A stretch of DNA of 64,000 nucleotides. It comes from Pseudomonas paralactis (GTDB lineage Bacteria; Pseudomonadota; Gammaproteobacteria; Pseudomonadales; Pseudomonadaceae). The first letter of the stretch is position 1; each line of letters opens with the position of its first letter. This document shows positions 49,985-58,181 of this stretch, piece after piece. Both the position numbers and the translations under genes were made by a program. The notes below the pieces were generated by a model that was given only the letters and a program-made list of their open reading frames with translations, was not told the origin of the DNA and made no database searches. Where the stretch lies: positions 248,001-312,000 of the forward strand of contig NZ_JYLN01000004.1 of NCBI RefSeq assembly GCF_001439735.1, given 5' to 3'.

Positions 49985-50407
49985 ATGGCCAAAGTTATTT
50001 TGAAGAAAAAAATCGACGTTCAAACCACCCCCCTGAGTGAGGTTAAAAGCTATGCCCGCAAGATCTGGCTGGCGGGCCTTGGTGCCTATGCAAAGGTCGG
50101 CAGCGAGGGCGGCGAATACTTCAAAGAGCTGGTCAAGAGCGGCCAACATGTTGAAAGCAAAGGTAAAAAAGTTGTAGTTGAACAACTTGATGCCGCCAAC
50201 AGTCAGATTGATCAAGTAAAGAGTAATGTCTCCGGCGTCAGAGGCTTGGTTGAAGTTCAGCTTGATAAAGTTGAAAAAGCTTTTGACACGCGTGTTGCAA
50301 GTGCCTTGAATCGAATCGGCATTGCGTCTAAACATGACGTGGAGACACTCTCTGCTAAGCTCGAAGAGCTGACGGCATTGCTCGAACGTGTCGCGCGTAA
50401 ACACTAA
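49985..50407 (+). CDS. phaI: PHA granule-associated protein (phasin) PhaI
   Basis: A 140-residue phasin that coats polyhydroxyalkanoate granules. The phasin core includes EVKSYARKIWLAGLGAYAKV near residue 20 and EYFKELVKSGQHVE; the rest is a long amphipathic helix with a coiled-coil end (LEELTALLERV). ATG at 49985 after GTGAGGTGCACC. It is 12 nt before phaF, which has the same N-terminal phasin domain. Confidence 0.93.
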   Translation: MAKVILKKKIDVQTTPLSEVKSYARKIWLAGLGAYAKVGSEGGEYFKELVKSGQHVESKGKKVVVEQLDAANSQIDQVKSNVSGVRGLVEVQLDKVEKAFDTRVASALNRIGIASKHDVETLSAKLEELTALLERVARKH

Positions 50408-50419
50408 GGAGACATCGGG

Positions 50420-51355
50420 ATGGCTGTTAAAAAGACTACTCAGAAAGAAGGCAGCTCGTGGGTTGGGGAAGTTGAAAAATATTCCCGCAAAATCTGGCTT
50501 GCTGGTTTAGGCGTGTACTCGAAGGTTAGCAGTGACGGCGGTAAATACTTCGAGACTCTGGTCAAGGACGGCGAGAAGGCCGAGAAGTTGACCAAGAGCA
50601 CAGTCGGTAAAAAAGTAGAAGCGGCCAAGGCAACTGCCGGTTCCGCCAAGTCGAGCATTTCTGACACCTGGGGCAAGTTGGAAGAAACCTTCGACAAACG
50701 CCTCAATAGTGCCATTTCGCGACTGGGCGTACCCAGCAAGGCTGAGTTAAAGGCGCTGCACAGCAAGGTCGATACCCTGACCAAGCAAATTGAGAAACTG
50801 ACCGGCGCCAAAGCGGCTCCCGCCAAGACTGCCGCGGCCAAGCCTGCAGCAAAACCGGCTGCCAAACCTGCGGCTAAAACAGCTGCGGCAAAACCCGCCG
50901 TTAAAACTGCCGCCAAGCCTCTGGTTAAAGCCGCCGCCAAGCCGGCTGCAAAAGCCGCTGCCAAAGCGCCAGCCAAAACCGCTGCGAAACCTGCGGCCAA
51001 GCCAGCAGCTAAAACTGCTGCCGCTAAACCGGCCACCAAGCCTGCCGCCAAGCCAGTGGCCGCTAAAACCGCCGCGAAACCTGCGGCTAAACCGGCTGCC
51101 AAGCCTGCGGCTAAAACAGCGGCTGCCAAACCTGCCGCCAAGCCCGCCGCTGCCAAACCTGCAGCTAAACCTGCAGCGGCCAAAAAGCCTGCGGTAGCGA
51201 AAAAACCGGCAGCCGCCAAGCCTGCTGCGGCGGCCAAGGCAGCAGCGGCGCCAGCACCGGCCGCTTCTACCGCCAATTCGGTGTCCGCACCGACGCACGC
51301 GGCCGCTACTGCGACTGCAACGCCGGTCAACCCGACGCCATCCAGTCAGTCCTGA
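50420..51355 (+). CDS. phaF: PHA granule protein PhaF (phasin plus histone-like tail)
   Basis: A 311-residue two-part protein. Residues 1-135 form the phasin domain (VEKYSRKIWLAGLGVYSKV; then a leucine-rich coiled-coil), which binds the granule. From about 135 to 290 the chain is built of repeated AAKPA-type units, a histone H1-like basic tail that binds DNA and is reported to help partition granules at division. The end is Ala/Pro/Thr-rich. Repeat count varies between strains. Strong terminator follows. Confidence 0.95.
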   Translation: MAVKKTTQKEGSSWVGEVEKYSRKIWLAGLGVYSKVSSDGGKYFETLVKDGEKAEKLTKSTVGKKVEAAKATAGSAKSSISDTWGKLEETFDKRLNSAISRLGVPSKAELKALHSKVDTLTKQIEKLTGAKAAPAKTAAAKPAAKPAAKPAAKTAAAKPAVKTAAKPLVKAAAKPAAKAAAKAPAKTAAKPAAKPAAKTAAAKPATKPAAKPVAAKTAAKPAAKPAAKPAAKTAAAKPAAKPAAAKPAAKPAAAKKPAVAKKPAAAKPAAAAKAAAAPAPAASTANSVSAPTHAAATATATPVNPTPSSQS

Positions 51356-51370
51356 TTTTTGCGGGACAGA

Positions 51371-51404
51371 AAAATGCCCGGCCTGTAGAGGCCGGGCATT
51401 TTTT
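51371..51404 (+). terminator. Intrinsic terminator of phaIF
   Basis: AAAATGCCCGGCC / GGCCGGGCATTTTTT hairpin 16 nt after the phaF stop; also faces the minus-strand fimbrial operon end. Confidence 0.9.
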
Positions 51405-51449
51405 ATGCTTGGCAAAAATCAGCTATCGCGGGGCTTTATCCCAAGCCCA

Positions 51450-51968
51450 TCAGTTGTAAGTGATCGAAACAGTCACGGCACTGGCCAGGGTACCGTGGGT
51501 AATTGCTTCTCCGGTTTTATGGTAAGCCGCTTTGAGTGGCAGTACCGCCTTGCTGGCGCTTGTCGCAACCGTACGGCTGCGTTGTACCTCGGTGCCATTG
51601 GCGGGGATGATGCCGGTGCTGGCCAGCCACAGTGCGGTGCCGCCCGATGTTCCCGTGTTGGCAAAGAGCTCGGCGTTGCCGGCAGAGGGGGTGCCGGCGA
51701 ACTGGAAGATCACGTTCTTGACGTCCGAGTCGCAGTCGGCGGCAAGTTCAAAGTCGTGCTCTCCCGCAGAGTCGGTAGTGTCGAAGTCCGATACTTTGAC
51801 CGCAGGCAAGGTAATCGTGCGGTTTACATCGCCGGCGTTAAGGTTGCAGGTGCCAGCATTGACCACGCCTTGAAATGTCAGGGTGCCAGTAGTGGCAGCG
51901 AGCGCGGCGGGAATGTCCAGGCTTGCGGTGATCGCCAGTAGCAGGGGCAGTGTAGGTAGACGCATCAT
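51450..51968 (-). CDS. Fimbrial subunit (minor pilin)
   Basis: A 172-residue secreted pilin of the chaperone-usher class. Signal peptide ends PAALAA; mature part starts TTGTLTFQGVVNAGTCNLN with one cysteine paired with that in AADCDSDVKN, and ends TLASAVTVSITYN, the donor-strand beta motif recognised by chaperone and usher. Its sequence is similar to the C-terminal half of the adhesin gene upstream (DVNRTITL, LFANTGT, ALWL, AAYHK and ITYN are shared). Last gene of the operon, 15 nt after the adhesin gene. Confidence 0.85.
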   Translation of the reverse strand: MMRLPTLPLLLAITASLDIPAALAATTGTLTFQGVVNAGTCNLNAGDVNRTITLPAVKVSDFDTTDSAGEHDFELAADCDSDVKNVIFQFAGTPSAGNAELFANTGTSGGTALWLASTGIIPANGTEVQRSRTVATSASKAVLPLKAAYHKTGEAITHGTLASAVTVSITYN

Positions 51969-51983
51969 GAGTCCTCAGGGGGT

Positions 51984-52943
51984 TCAGTTGTAGGTGATGT
52001 TGACGGTGGCGGTACTGGTCAGCGTGCCTTGGCCGACCGTGCCGCTCTTGTGGTACGCCGCGCCGAGTGGCAATACCGCGCGATTGCCGGTCACAACCAG
52101 CGTGCGTTCGTTGTCGCTGCCATTGGCAGCAATGGTTCGGTGAGTGCCGTCGATCCGCGAGTACAGCCAAAGCGCCACGCCGTCGGCCGTGCCGGTGTTG
52201 GCAAAGAGCAGGTTGTTGTCAGTCGATGGCTGGCCGGAAAAACGAAAGGTGACGTTGGCGGCGTCGCTGCAATTGGCCGTCAGCTCAAAATTGCGTGCGC
52301 CGGCGTAGGGGCTGCTGTTGAACGCACTGACCTGCACGGGGTCGAGCGTGATGGTGCGGTTGACATCACCGGTGGCGAGGTCGCAAGTGGCGACGGGGCT
52401 GACGAAAGTAACCGAGTTGTCGAGCTTGAGCTCAAAGCGGCCCAGAATCTGGCCGATGCGGGTCAACATCGTGTAATGGTAGACCCTTCCCGCAGGCACC
52501 TCCCCTCTGGTCACCGGCCCGATCTTGTAGAAGATTGCCTCGGCATTGGTGAAGATGGGGTGGCTTCCGCTGGGCAGGTAACCCACGGAATTGTCAAACG
52601 CGTAGAAGCTGCTCGAGGGACGGGCATCGGTAATCCTTATACGCATGCCGATGCCCGGAGCCTCGGTTTGATAGATCGTGGTGGCCTGGTGATGCAGGTA
52701 ATTGCGCGATGCAACTTGTATCAGCGTCACGCTGTTGCAATTCATGAAGCGGCCCGCAGCCACGCCGCTGAACGGTTGCTCGGTGATCACGCTGCCCACC
52801 GGCAGGTCGGGCGGTACGGTGATAGTCGTCGGAAGGGAGAGGCCGTGGGTGGAGTTCATATAGCTGTCGCACTCCGCTTGCGCAGCGATCGGCAGGCCAA
52901 GCACCAGCAATGTTGAGATGAGTCTGATCAATGTCTTCATCAT
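51984..52943 (-). CDS. Fimbrial tip adhesin, two-domain
   Basis: A 319-residue exported protein. After the signal peptide (ends AAQAE) come an N-terminal domain of about 160 residues with two cysteines (ECDSYMNS and FMNCNSV) and no recognised family, the likely receptor-binding lectin, and a C-terminal pilin domain (about 175-319) that ends TATVNITYN. That two-domain plan is typical of tip adhesins such as FimH. The gene overlaps the usher stop by 4 nt. Ligand unknown. Confidence 0.82.
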   Translation of the reverse strand: MMKTLIRLISTLLVLGLPIAAQAECDSYMNSTHGLSLPTTITVPPDLPVGSVITEQPFSGVAAGRFMNCNSVTLIQVASRNYLHHQATTIYQTEAPGIGMRIRITDARPSSSFYAFDNSVGYLPSGSHPIFTNAEAIFYKIGPVTRGEVPAGRVYHYTMLTRIGQILGRFELKLDNSVTFVSPVATCDLATGDVNRTITLDPVQVSAFNSSPYAGARNFELTANCSDAANVTFRFSGQPSTDNNLLFANTGTADGVALWLYSRIDGTHRTIAANGSDNERTLVVTGNRAVLPLGAAYHKSGTVGQGTLTSTATVNITYN

Positions 52944-55528
52944 GCATTCCGAGCAGTCACGAGGTATTTGTCGACAGGCGCTGCATGTGCGGCAACGGGT
53001 GTTTCGCTTCGGCAGGTGCCTGCGTTCAGATGGCGTACGCGGTGGGCCGCGTCAGAGTGGGGGCGCGCACTTAGCGCGTAATGCAGCTTGCATGAAGCAT
53101 CAGCTTGCGGGCCCCATTTGACGGTCAGTTGCCCTTGTGTGCGCGCCACGCGAACAAAGGCTTTACCGCCCTGGCCAACGATGCCGACGCTTGCGCCGTC
53201 TTCATCGAATACATCCGCACCGAATGGCAGCGGGTTGCCATCCTCACGCTGAGCCGTGATCAATATGGCTTGCCCACTGACCGTTTCGAACTGCAACTGC
53301 ACCACCGAGCCGGCCCGAGGGGCGACGTTCTGCGCGGCGGTCTTGAGCTCTACATCGACGGACAGGTCCTTGGGGTCCAACTCGACCACGTTCTGGCGGT
53401 AAGGGGTGAGATGCGGCACCACGGCATAACCGCTTTTGCCGATCTGGGCGCTGTGGTTACCGTTGATCCTTGCGCCCAGAGCGTCGGGGGCCTGGACGAG
53501 GCCGATGGTGTCGCCCAGCTCCGGTGCAAAGGTCACGCCGCCACGGTGGGCGACGATGCCGCCAGTCATGCCCAGGGAGGTCGACTGGTACGCGTTGCTC
53601 TGGCCGTAGCTTGCCGATAGCGCGCCCTGGGACGTCTGGTATTTGAGGTCGGCGCTGGTGGCATAGCCGCTGCCCTGGGCGCGGCTGCTGCTCAAGCCGT
53701 AGCTCAATTCACTGCGTTCGCCAAGGGTGCCACCCAGGCCCAGGCGCTCACCTGAGCTTTGGCCGCCTCGGTAAACAGTGGTCGTCAGGGTGGGCGTGCG
53801 GGCACCGCTGCCCAGCGGCAGACTCACGGTAAAGTCCAGCTGCTTGTCGACATGCTCAGTCAGCAAGTCACGGGTACGCTGCGCGCTGACTGTGTAGTGC
53901 AGCCCGTTCCATGTGCCGCTGTAGCCGGCGGTGAATGTCAGGTTGCCATTGGTACGGTTCCAATAGTTTTGCGAGGAGCCGGTGAGGTACACCGATCCAT
54001 CGCCCACGCGTTGATTGAGGCTGATGTCCATCCGGTCGCGAAGGCGCGACACACGGTCAAGCTTGAGCCCGTCCAGGGCGAGATCGCGGATGTGCGCCGC
54101 ATCGCTCACGCTCAAGAAACCTTCGGTGGAGTAGCGGTAGGCGCCCAGGGCGAAGTGAGTACCGGTGTGGGCGAAATTCTTGCTGTAGCGCAGCTGCACG
54201 CTTTGCCCATCGCGTGAGCCATGCCCCGGCAGATGGGCGTTGGACTGGGTCATGTCCAACGACAGTGCGCCGAACGGCGTGTTGAACGCAGCACCCAGTA
54301 ACTGCGAGCGGTAGTCCTCGCCTATCACGGCGCCGGTATAACCGGTCAGCAAGTTGCTCAGGCCGTGTTGGTAGGTGGCCTGCATCACTCTGGGCGGATG
54401 GTGCAGGCCGATTTCATCGAGCAGCCCGGCACTCAACGAGTAACGGCTGTAGCCGGGGCGCAGCAGGTGGGCGTTGGCGGCAAAGGGGACGATGAACTCG
54501 CGGGTACGGCCATCGGCTTCGGTCACAGTGACGTTCAGATCGCCGCCATAACCGGTGGGGAACAGGTCCTTGAGCACGAACGGGCCGGGCGCCACGGAGA
54601 CTTCATCGAGCAGTACGCCACGCTGGCGCACAGTGACCCGTGCGCTGGTTTCGGCGACACCGCGCACCACCGGCGCAAAGCCGGTCAGCGAGTCGGGGAA
54701 CATCCGGTCATCGCTGGACAGGCTGGCGCCGCGCAGGCGCACGCTGTCGAAAAGCTCGCCGGGGGTATAGATTTCGCCGAGCACCAGTTGGGACTTCAAG
54801 GTGCCCAATTCCCGCTGTACATACGTGGCGCTGCTTTGATAGCCCGAGGCGGTATGGGTACGGCTGTAATTGCCATTGTGGCGCCAGTGCCAGTCGCCCA
54901 GGTTTAGCCCGGTATTCAAGCCCAGGTAGCTGGAGCCCAGGGTGCGCCCGTCGGTGCGCGTGGTGAAGGTGCTGGCGTTGTAACGTACAAACGCGGCATC
55001 CACGCCGCCATCCCAATGTTGCGGGTCGACATAGCCGCGTGGCTGACGGGCCAGGTAAATCTGCGGAACCTGCAGGTCCAGGCGACTTTCGCCCGAGTCG
55101 AACCGGCTGCTTGCGCCGGGCAGGTAGCTGGCGATGTCGGCACAGTCGGAAAGGGCCGCCGGTTGAACGCTATCGACCGTGACGCCAAACCTGAGCAACG
55201 CCTGGCGTTTCAGGCACAGTTGCGCGGTGTCCTGGCCGGCGACGTTGGAGAAGGACAGGGTTTCACGCCCGATCCACTGGCCGTTGAGGTGCACGTCGGC
55301 GCGGTAGTTGCCGGGCAGGATGACGTTGCCTTGGTTGAATTTTGCAATATCGACTTGCGCGCCCGCCTTGCCGCCCGGAAAAAAGGCTGGGTTGAATTCG
55401 ACCTGTTCGGCACTGTGGGCGTAGAGGCTGCAGGCGCCGCTGATCAGCAGCAGGCTATGCACGGTCAGCTTGAATCGATGACGTGCCGGGGATGGATAGT
55501 TAACGCCGGCTGGCGTGTTGAAACTCAT
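52940..55528 (-). CDS. Fimbrial outer-membrane usher (FimD/PapC family)
   Basis: An 862-residue usher that receives chaperone-subunit complexes and forms the secretion pore. After the signal, VEFNPAFFPGGKAGAQVDIA is the classical N-terminal domain start; the plug and 24-strand barrel follow (RGASLSSDDRMFPDSLTGFA and PFVLKDLFPTGYGGDLNVTV are diagnostic), with two C-terminal domains. ATG at 55528 chosen (GAGAACGC upstream); a start at 55606 is in frame but has no ribosome site. Full length, no frameshift. Confidence 0.93.
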   Translation of the reverse strand: MSFNTPAGVNYPSPARHRFKLTVHSLLLISGACSLYAHSAEQVEFNPAFFPGGKAGAQVDIAKFNQGNVILPGNYRADVHLNGQWIGRETLSFSNVAGQDTAQLCLKRQALLRFGVTVDSVQPAALSDCADIASYLPGASSRFDSGESRLDLQVPQIYLARQPRGYVDPQHWDGGVDAAFVRYNASTFTTRTDGRTLGSSYLGLNTGLNLGDWHWRHNGNYSRTHTASGYQSSATYVQRELGTLKSQLVLGEIYTPGELFDSVRLRGASLSSDDRMFPDSLTGFAPVVRGVAETSARVTVRQRGVLLDEVSVAPGPFVLKDLFPTGYGGDLNVTVTEADGRTREFIVPFAANAHLLRPGYSRYSLSAGLLDEIGLHHPPRVMQATYQHGLSNLLTGYTGAVIGEDYRSQLLGAAFNTPFGALSLDMTQSNAHLPGHGSRDGQSVQLRYSKNFAHTGTHFALGAYRYSTEGFLSVSDAAHIRDLALDGLKLDRVSRLRDRMDISLNQRVGDGSVYLTGSSQNYWNRTNGNLTFTAGYSGTWNGLHYTVSAQRTRDLLTEHVDKQLDFTVSLPLGSGARTPTLTTTVYRGGQSSGERLGLGGTLGERSELSYGLSSSRAQGSGYATSADLKYQTSQGALSASYGQSNAYQSTSLGMTGGIVAHRGGVTFAPELGDTIGLVQAPDALGARINGNHSAQIGKSGYAVVPHLTPYRQNVVELDPKDLSVDVELKTAAQNVAPRAGSVVQLQFETVSGQAILITAQREDGNPLPFGADVFDEDGASVGIVGQGGKAFVRVARTQGQLTVKWGPQADASCKLHYALSARPHSDAAHRVRHLNAGTCRSETPVAAHAAPVDKYLVTARNA

Positions 55529-55673
55529 GTTCAGCGTTCTCGAAAAGCAGGTGTCAGCCAACGCTTGGCATAGGGATTCCCTACCCGAACCAATGGGCAT
55601 CGACATAAAGAGATGGAAGCGTGGGAGGCGCCGTTCAGGGCGCGCTACGCGGGAAGGTCAGGTACCTGGGGCG

Positions 55674-56432
55674 TCATGGCGGGACCTTGGCGCTGTGGGC
55701 GATTTTCACGCCATAGTCGTCGAGCGTCTGGAATTGCACGGTGGCCGTGGCACTGGGCGCAGAGTTGAGCGTGGGCAGCTCAAAACGAAGGCGGCCACCG
55801 GGCACTACCATGTTTGCGCTGCTGGGCGACGCGGTTTTACGTGCGTGCCGTTGCCCCGAGTCCAGCACCTCGACGGCTTCGAAGGTCACGTGATAGGGCG
55901 TTGGGTTGAATACTTCCAGGCCCTGGCCCTGGGCGTTCGATACGCGTCGCCATTGCAGTTTTCCAGGTGCGGCTTGCACCCCGTACGCAAGATTGTGCGG
56001 GCGGAAAAACAGCTTGATCCGCGAGCGGAACGCCAGCTGCAGTTGATTACCGGTTTGCGCGCCTGGGGGCTGGGCAGGCACTTCCAACAGGTTGAACCAG
56101 AACAGGCTTTCCTGTGTCGGTGGCAAGGGTTCGCCGGTATAGGCCACGCGCACCACTTGTTGCTTGCCTGGCTCCATGCGAAAGATCGGCGGGGTCACCA
56201 CAAACGGAATGTCGCCCTGCTCCGGCGTCGAGTGCTCGTCGCCCTTGTCCAGCCAGGTTTGTACCAGCACCGGTGCCTGGTTTTTGCTTTCCAGCCTGAC
56301 GGTAACCTCTTTGTCGCTTTGCGGGTAAACCACACGGGTGCTGTTGATGATCACGCTCGCCTGCAGCGTCGTTGCGCCCAGCAGCGTGAAAGTCAGCAAG
56401 ATGGTCTGCGCCAGAATCGAAAGTGCATTCAT
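55674..56432 (-). CDS. Periplasmic fimbrial chaperone 2 (PapD family)
   Basis: A 252-residue chaperone: signal peptide ending LQASV, then VIINSTRVVYPQSDKEVTV, the NTPYHVTF block near residue 160 and PPIFRMEPGKQQVVRVAYTG near 85, all standard for PapD/FimC. It caps subunits by donor-strand complementation. The ATG at 56432 overlaps the stop of the preceding chaperone (ATGA). 145 nt lie before the usher ATG. Confidence 0.92.
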   Translation of the reverse strand: MNALSILAQTILLTFTLLGATTLQASVIINSTRVVYPQSDKEVTVRLESKNQAPVLVQTWLDKGDEHSTPEQGDIPFVVTPPIFRMEPGKQQVVRVAYTGEPLPPTQESLFWFNLLEVPAQPPGAQTGNQLQLAFRSRIKLFFRPHNLAYGVQAAPGKLQWRRVSNAQGQGLEVFNPTPYHVTFEAVEVLDSGQRHARKTASPSSANMVVPGGRLRFELPTLNSAPSATATVQFQTLDDYGVKIAHSAKVPP

Positions 56433-57214
56433 GATGGTTGCCCCGTGCACGCGGGCAGCGCTGCCGAATGCCGCACGCGGGCACCGAAGTCGCTGACGCT
56501 GGTGAACTCAACCCTGGTCGGCGCTGGCGGGCACTCGCGCAGCAGGGGCAGCGCAAAGCGTTTCACGTCGCCGGCCGGCAGCAGCAGGCTGTCGTTGGCG
56601 CTCTGGTTAGGCGCTTTGGCAAAGCGCTTGGCGGCGCTGAGCAATTCGACGGAGGCGAGCGAGACGTGATAAGGCGTCGGGTTAGTGGCTTGCAGAGCGT
56701 AGCCGCGCTGGTGGGCGACCAGTTTCCATTGCAACCTGGATGCCGCGCTTGCCACCGGGTAGGGCAACGCTTGCGGGCGCACGAACACGCGCAACCGCGT
56801 GCGGAACGCCAATTCGATCTGGTTGTTGTCTTCACCTTTCGCCGTACTGGGCGGCACTTCCAGCACATTCAGCCAGAACAGGCTTTCGCGATCGGCAGGC
56901 AGAGGCTCGCCCGAGTAGCGCAGGCGTATCGCCTGTTGCTGGTGCGGCTCGATACGAAAGATCGGAGGTGACGCACTCAACGGCGCTTTTGCAGTGGCCG
57001 CGGTCGAGTACCGGTCGCCGTCGTCCAGCCAGGTCTGTACCAATGCCGGGCGGGTGCCCTTGTTTTCAAGGCGCACGATCACCTCTTGCCGTTCGGCAGG
57101 GTAGATCACCCGGGTGCCGTGGATAATGACGCCTGCGTCAGCGGTAAGCGGGCATAGCAGCATCGCAGCAGACACACAGGCGGCAACGGTAAGACGTGTC
57201 TTGATATTCATCAT
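56429..57214 (-). CDS. Periplasmic fimbrial chaperone 1 (PapD family)
   Basis: A 261-residue chaperone with signal peptide ending TADAG, then VIIHGTRVIYPAERQEVIV, IFRIEPHQQQAIRLRYSGE and PTPYHVSLASVELL. Paralogous to the next gene. Two tandem chaperones with one usher suggests that different subunits (shaft versus adhesin) use different chaperones. Coupled to chaperone 2 by a 4 nt overlap. Confidence 0.92.
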   Translation of the reverse strand: MMNIKTRLTVAACVSAAMLLCPLTADAGVIIHGTRVIYPAERQEVIVRLENKGTRPALVQTWLDDGDRYSTAATAKAPLSASPPIFRIEPHQQQAIRLRYSGEPLPADRESLFWLNVLEVPPSTAKGEDNNQIELAFRTRLRVFVRPQALPYPVASAASRLQWKLVAHQRGYALQATNPTPYHVSLASVELLSAAKRFAKAPNQSANDSLLLPAGDVKRFALPLLRECPPAPTRVEFTSVSDFGARVRHSAALPACTGQPS

Positions 57215-57264
57215 CTGGTCTCTTCACCCAGGGAGGAGCCCGCTTGCGCAGGCCCGCTCGCGCT

Positions 57265-57843
57265 TTATTCGGCGTACTCGATCATGAATCCGACTCGGGT
57301 ATTGACCTTGCCTTCGGCAGCCGGGCCGCTGGCGTACAGCTGTGCTGCCAGTGGAATGGTTGCCTGGTTATCGGCGATCACCACGCCTTCGGATTTCTCC
57401 GTGTACACATTGATTGGCGTGCCGCTACGGCTAGTGATTTCTACCTGTACATTCTTGGCATTGGTGGTGTCGGACGGATCGTCATAGCCATCGATGTTCA
57501 AGCGGCCCGTGGCCACGTCGATAGCCGGGCTGGTCGGGTCGAAGGCAATCATCGCGGTACGTCCGTTGGTGCAACTGCCCTCACCCGGTGCGCCGATGCG
57601 AATAGAGAAACCGGTCAGGTTGGCGCGGCTGCCCGCCGTAGCCAAGCGTGCAGCGGAGACGCCACCCAGGTTTACGTCCTTGACCACGGCGCCCGTGCCC
57701 GGCGTCGCGCCTTCGACGGTGCAGGTCACATCGGTCACCAGGCCACTGAAATTGATCACGCCATCGGCGGCGTGCGCCGAGGGCGGCACAGCGGCGGTCA
57801 AGGCCAGCGCGGTGGCAACGGAAGAAAAAACGTTGGCTTTCAT
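57265..57843 (-). CDS. Major fimbrial subunit
   Basis: A 192-residue type-1-like pilin. Signal peptide ends PSAHAA; mature start DGVINFSGLVTDVTCTVEG with one cysteine, the partner in GSCTNGR, and the end TRVGFMIEYAE with the penultimate-region tyrosine of pilins. First gene of the minus-strand operon: pilin, chaperone, chaperone, usher, adhesin, minor pilin. The 51 nt gap to chaperone 1 is often where the abundant subunit mRNA is separated, although no hairpin is certain. Confidence 0.9.
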   Translation of the reverse strand: MKANVFSSVATALALTAAVPPSAHAADGVINFSGLVTDVTCTVEGATPGTGAVVKDVNLGGVSAARLATAGSRANLTGFSIRIGAPGEGSCTNGRTAMIAFDPTSPAIDVATGRLNIDGYDDPSDTTNAKNVQVEITSRSGTPINVYTEKSEGVVIADNQATIPLAAQLYASGPAAEGKVNTRVGFMIEYAE

Positions 57844-58181
57844 TATGTTCCTGATCTTGATTGATTGAAGTTTCCCGTCGCAGGTTGATGCGCAGCACCT
57901 GTGAACCCGTGTCGAATTTGTTCACGGGGCGGGTGTGCATAATTTGTATCTAAAAATGAATGCGCTCTATAGTGAAGCCACGAGTTTTAGTTCGTGATTG
58001 TTCGAAAGCGTATTGTTTTGTTTAAGGTTTTTTGGCGGGGGTTGAAGTTCAGAAACTTCCTTCAGGTTTTTCTGTAAGAAGTGGCTGTAAGTAAATGTAG
58101 TACTGTTATGTCCGCTTATTGAATCCTGCATAAGGCTGGTCTATAGCGTGCAGTACTGCATTGATTCAGGCGGGAGTTGTT
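57844..58181. promoter_or_regulatory. AT-rich divergent control region, fimbrial operon / regulator
   Basis: 338 nt, far more AT-rich than its surroundings. It contains a nested inverted repeat in the pilin leader (GTGAAC 57901-57906 with GTTCAC 57920-57925, overlapping CCCGTG 57906-57911 with CACGGG 57923-57928) and, in front of the regulator, the palindrome TGCAGTACTGCA (58149-58160) with a degenerate copy TGTAGTACTGTT at 58096-58107. No sigma-54 site seen. Confidence 0.6.

Noticed and set aside
50820..51240. Dense short repeats that might be taken for a CRISPR array or minisatellite
   Set aside because: They are in-frame codons for Ala-Lys-Pro-Ala units of PhaF, with no conserved repeat/spacer structure.
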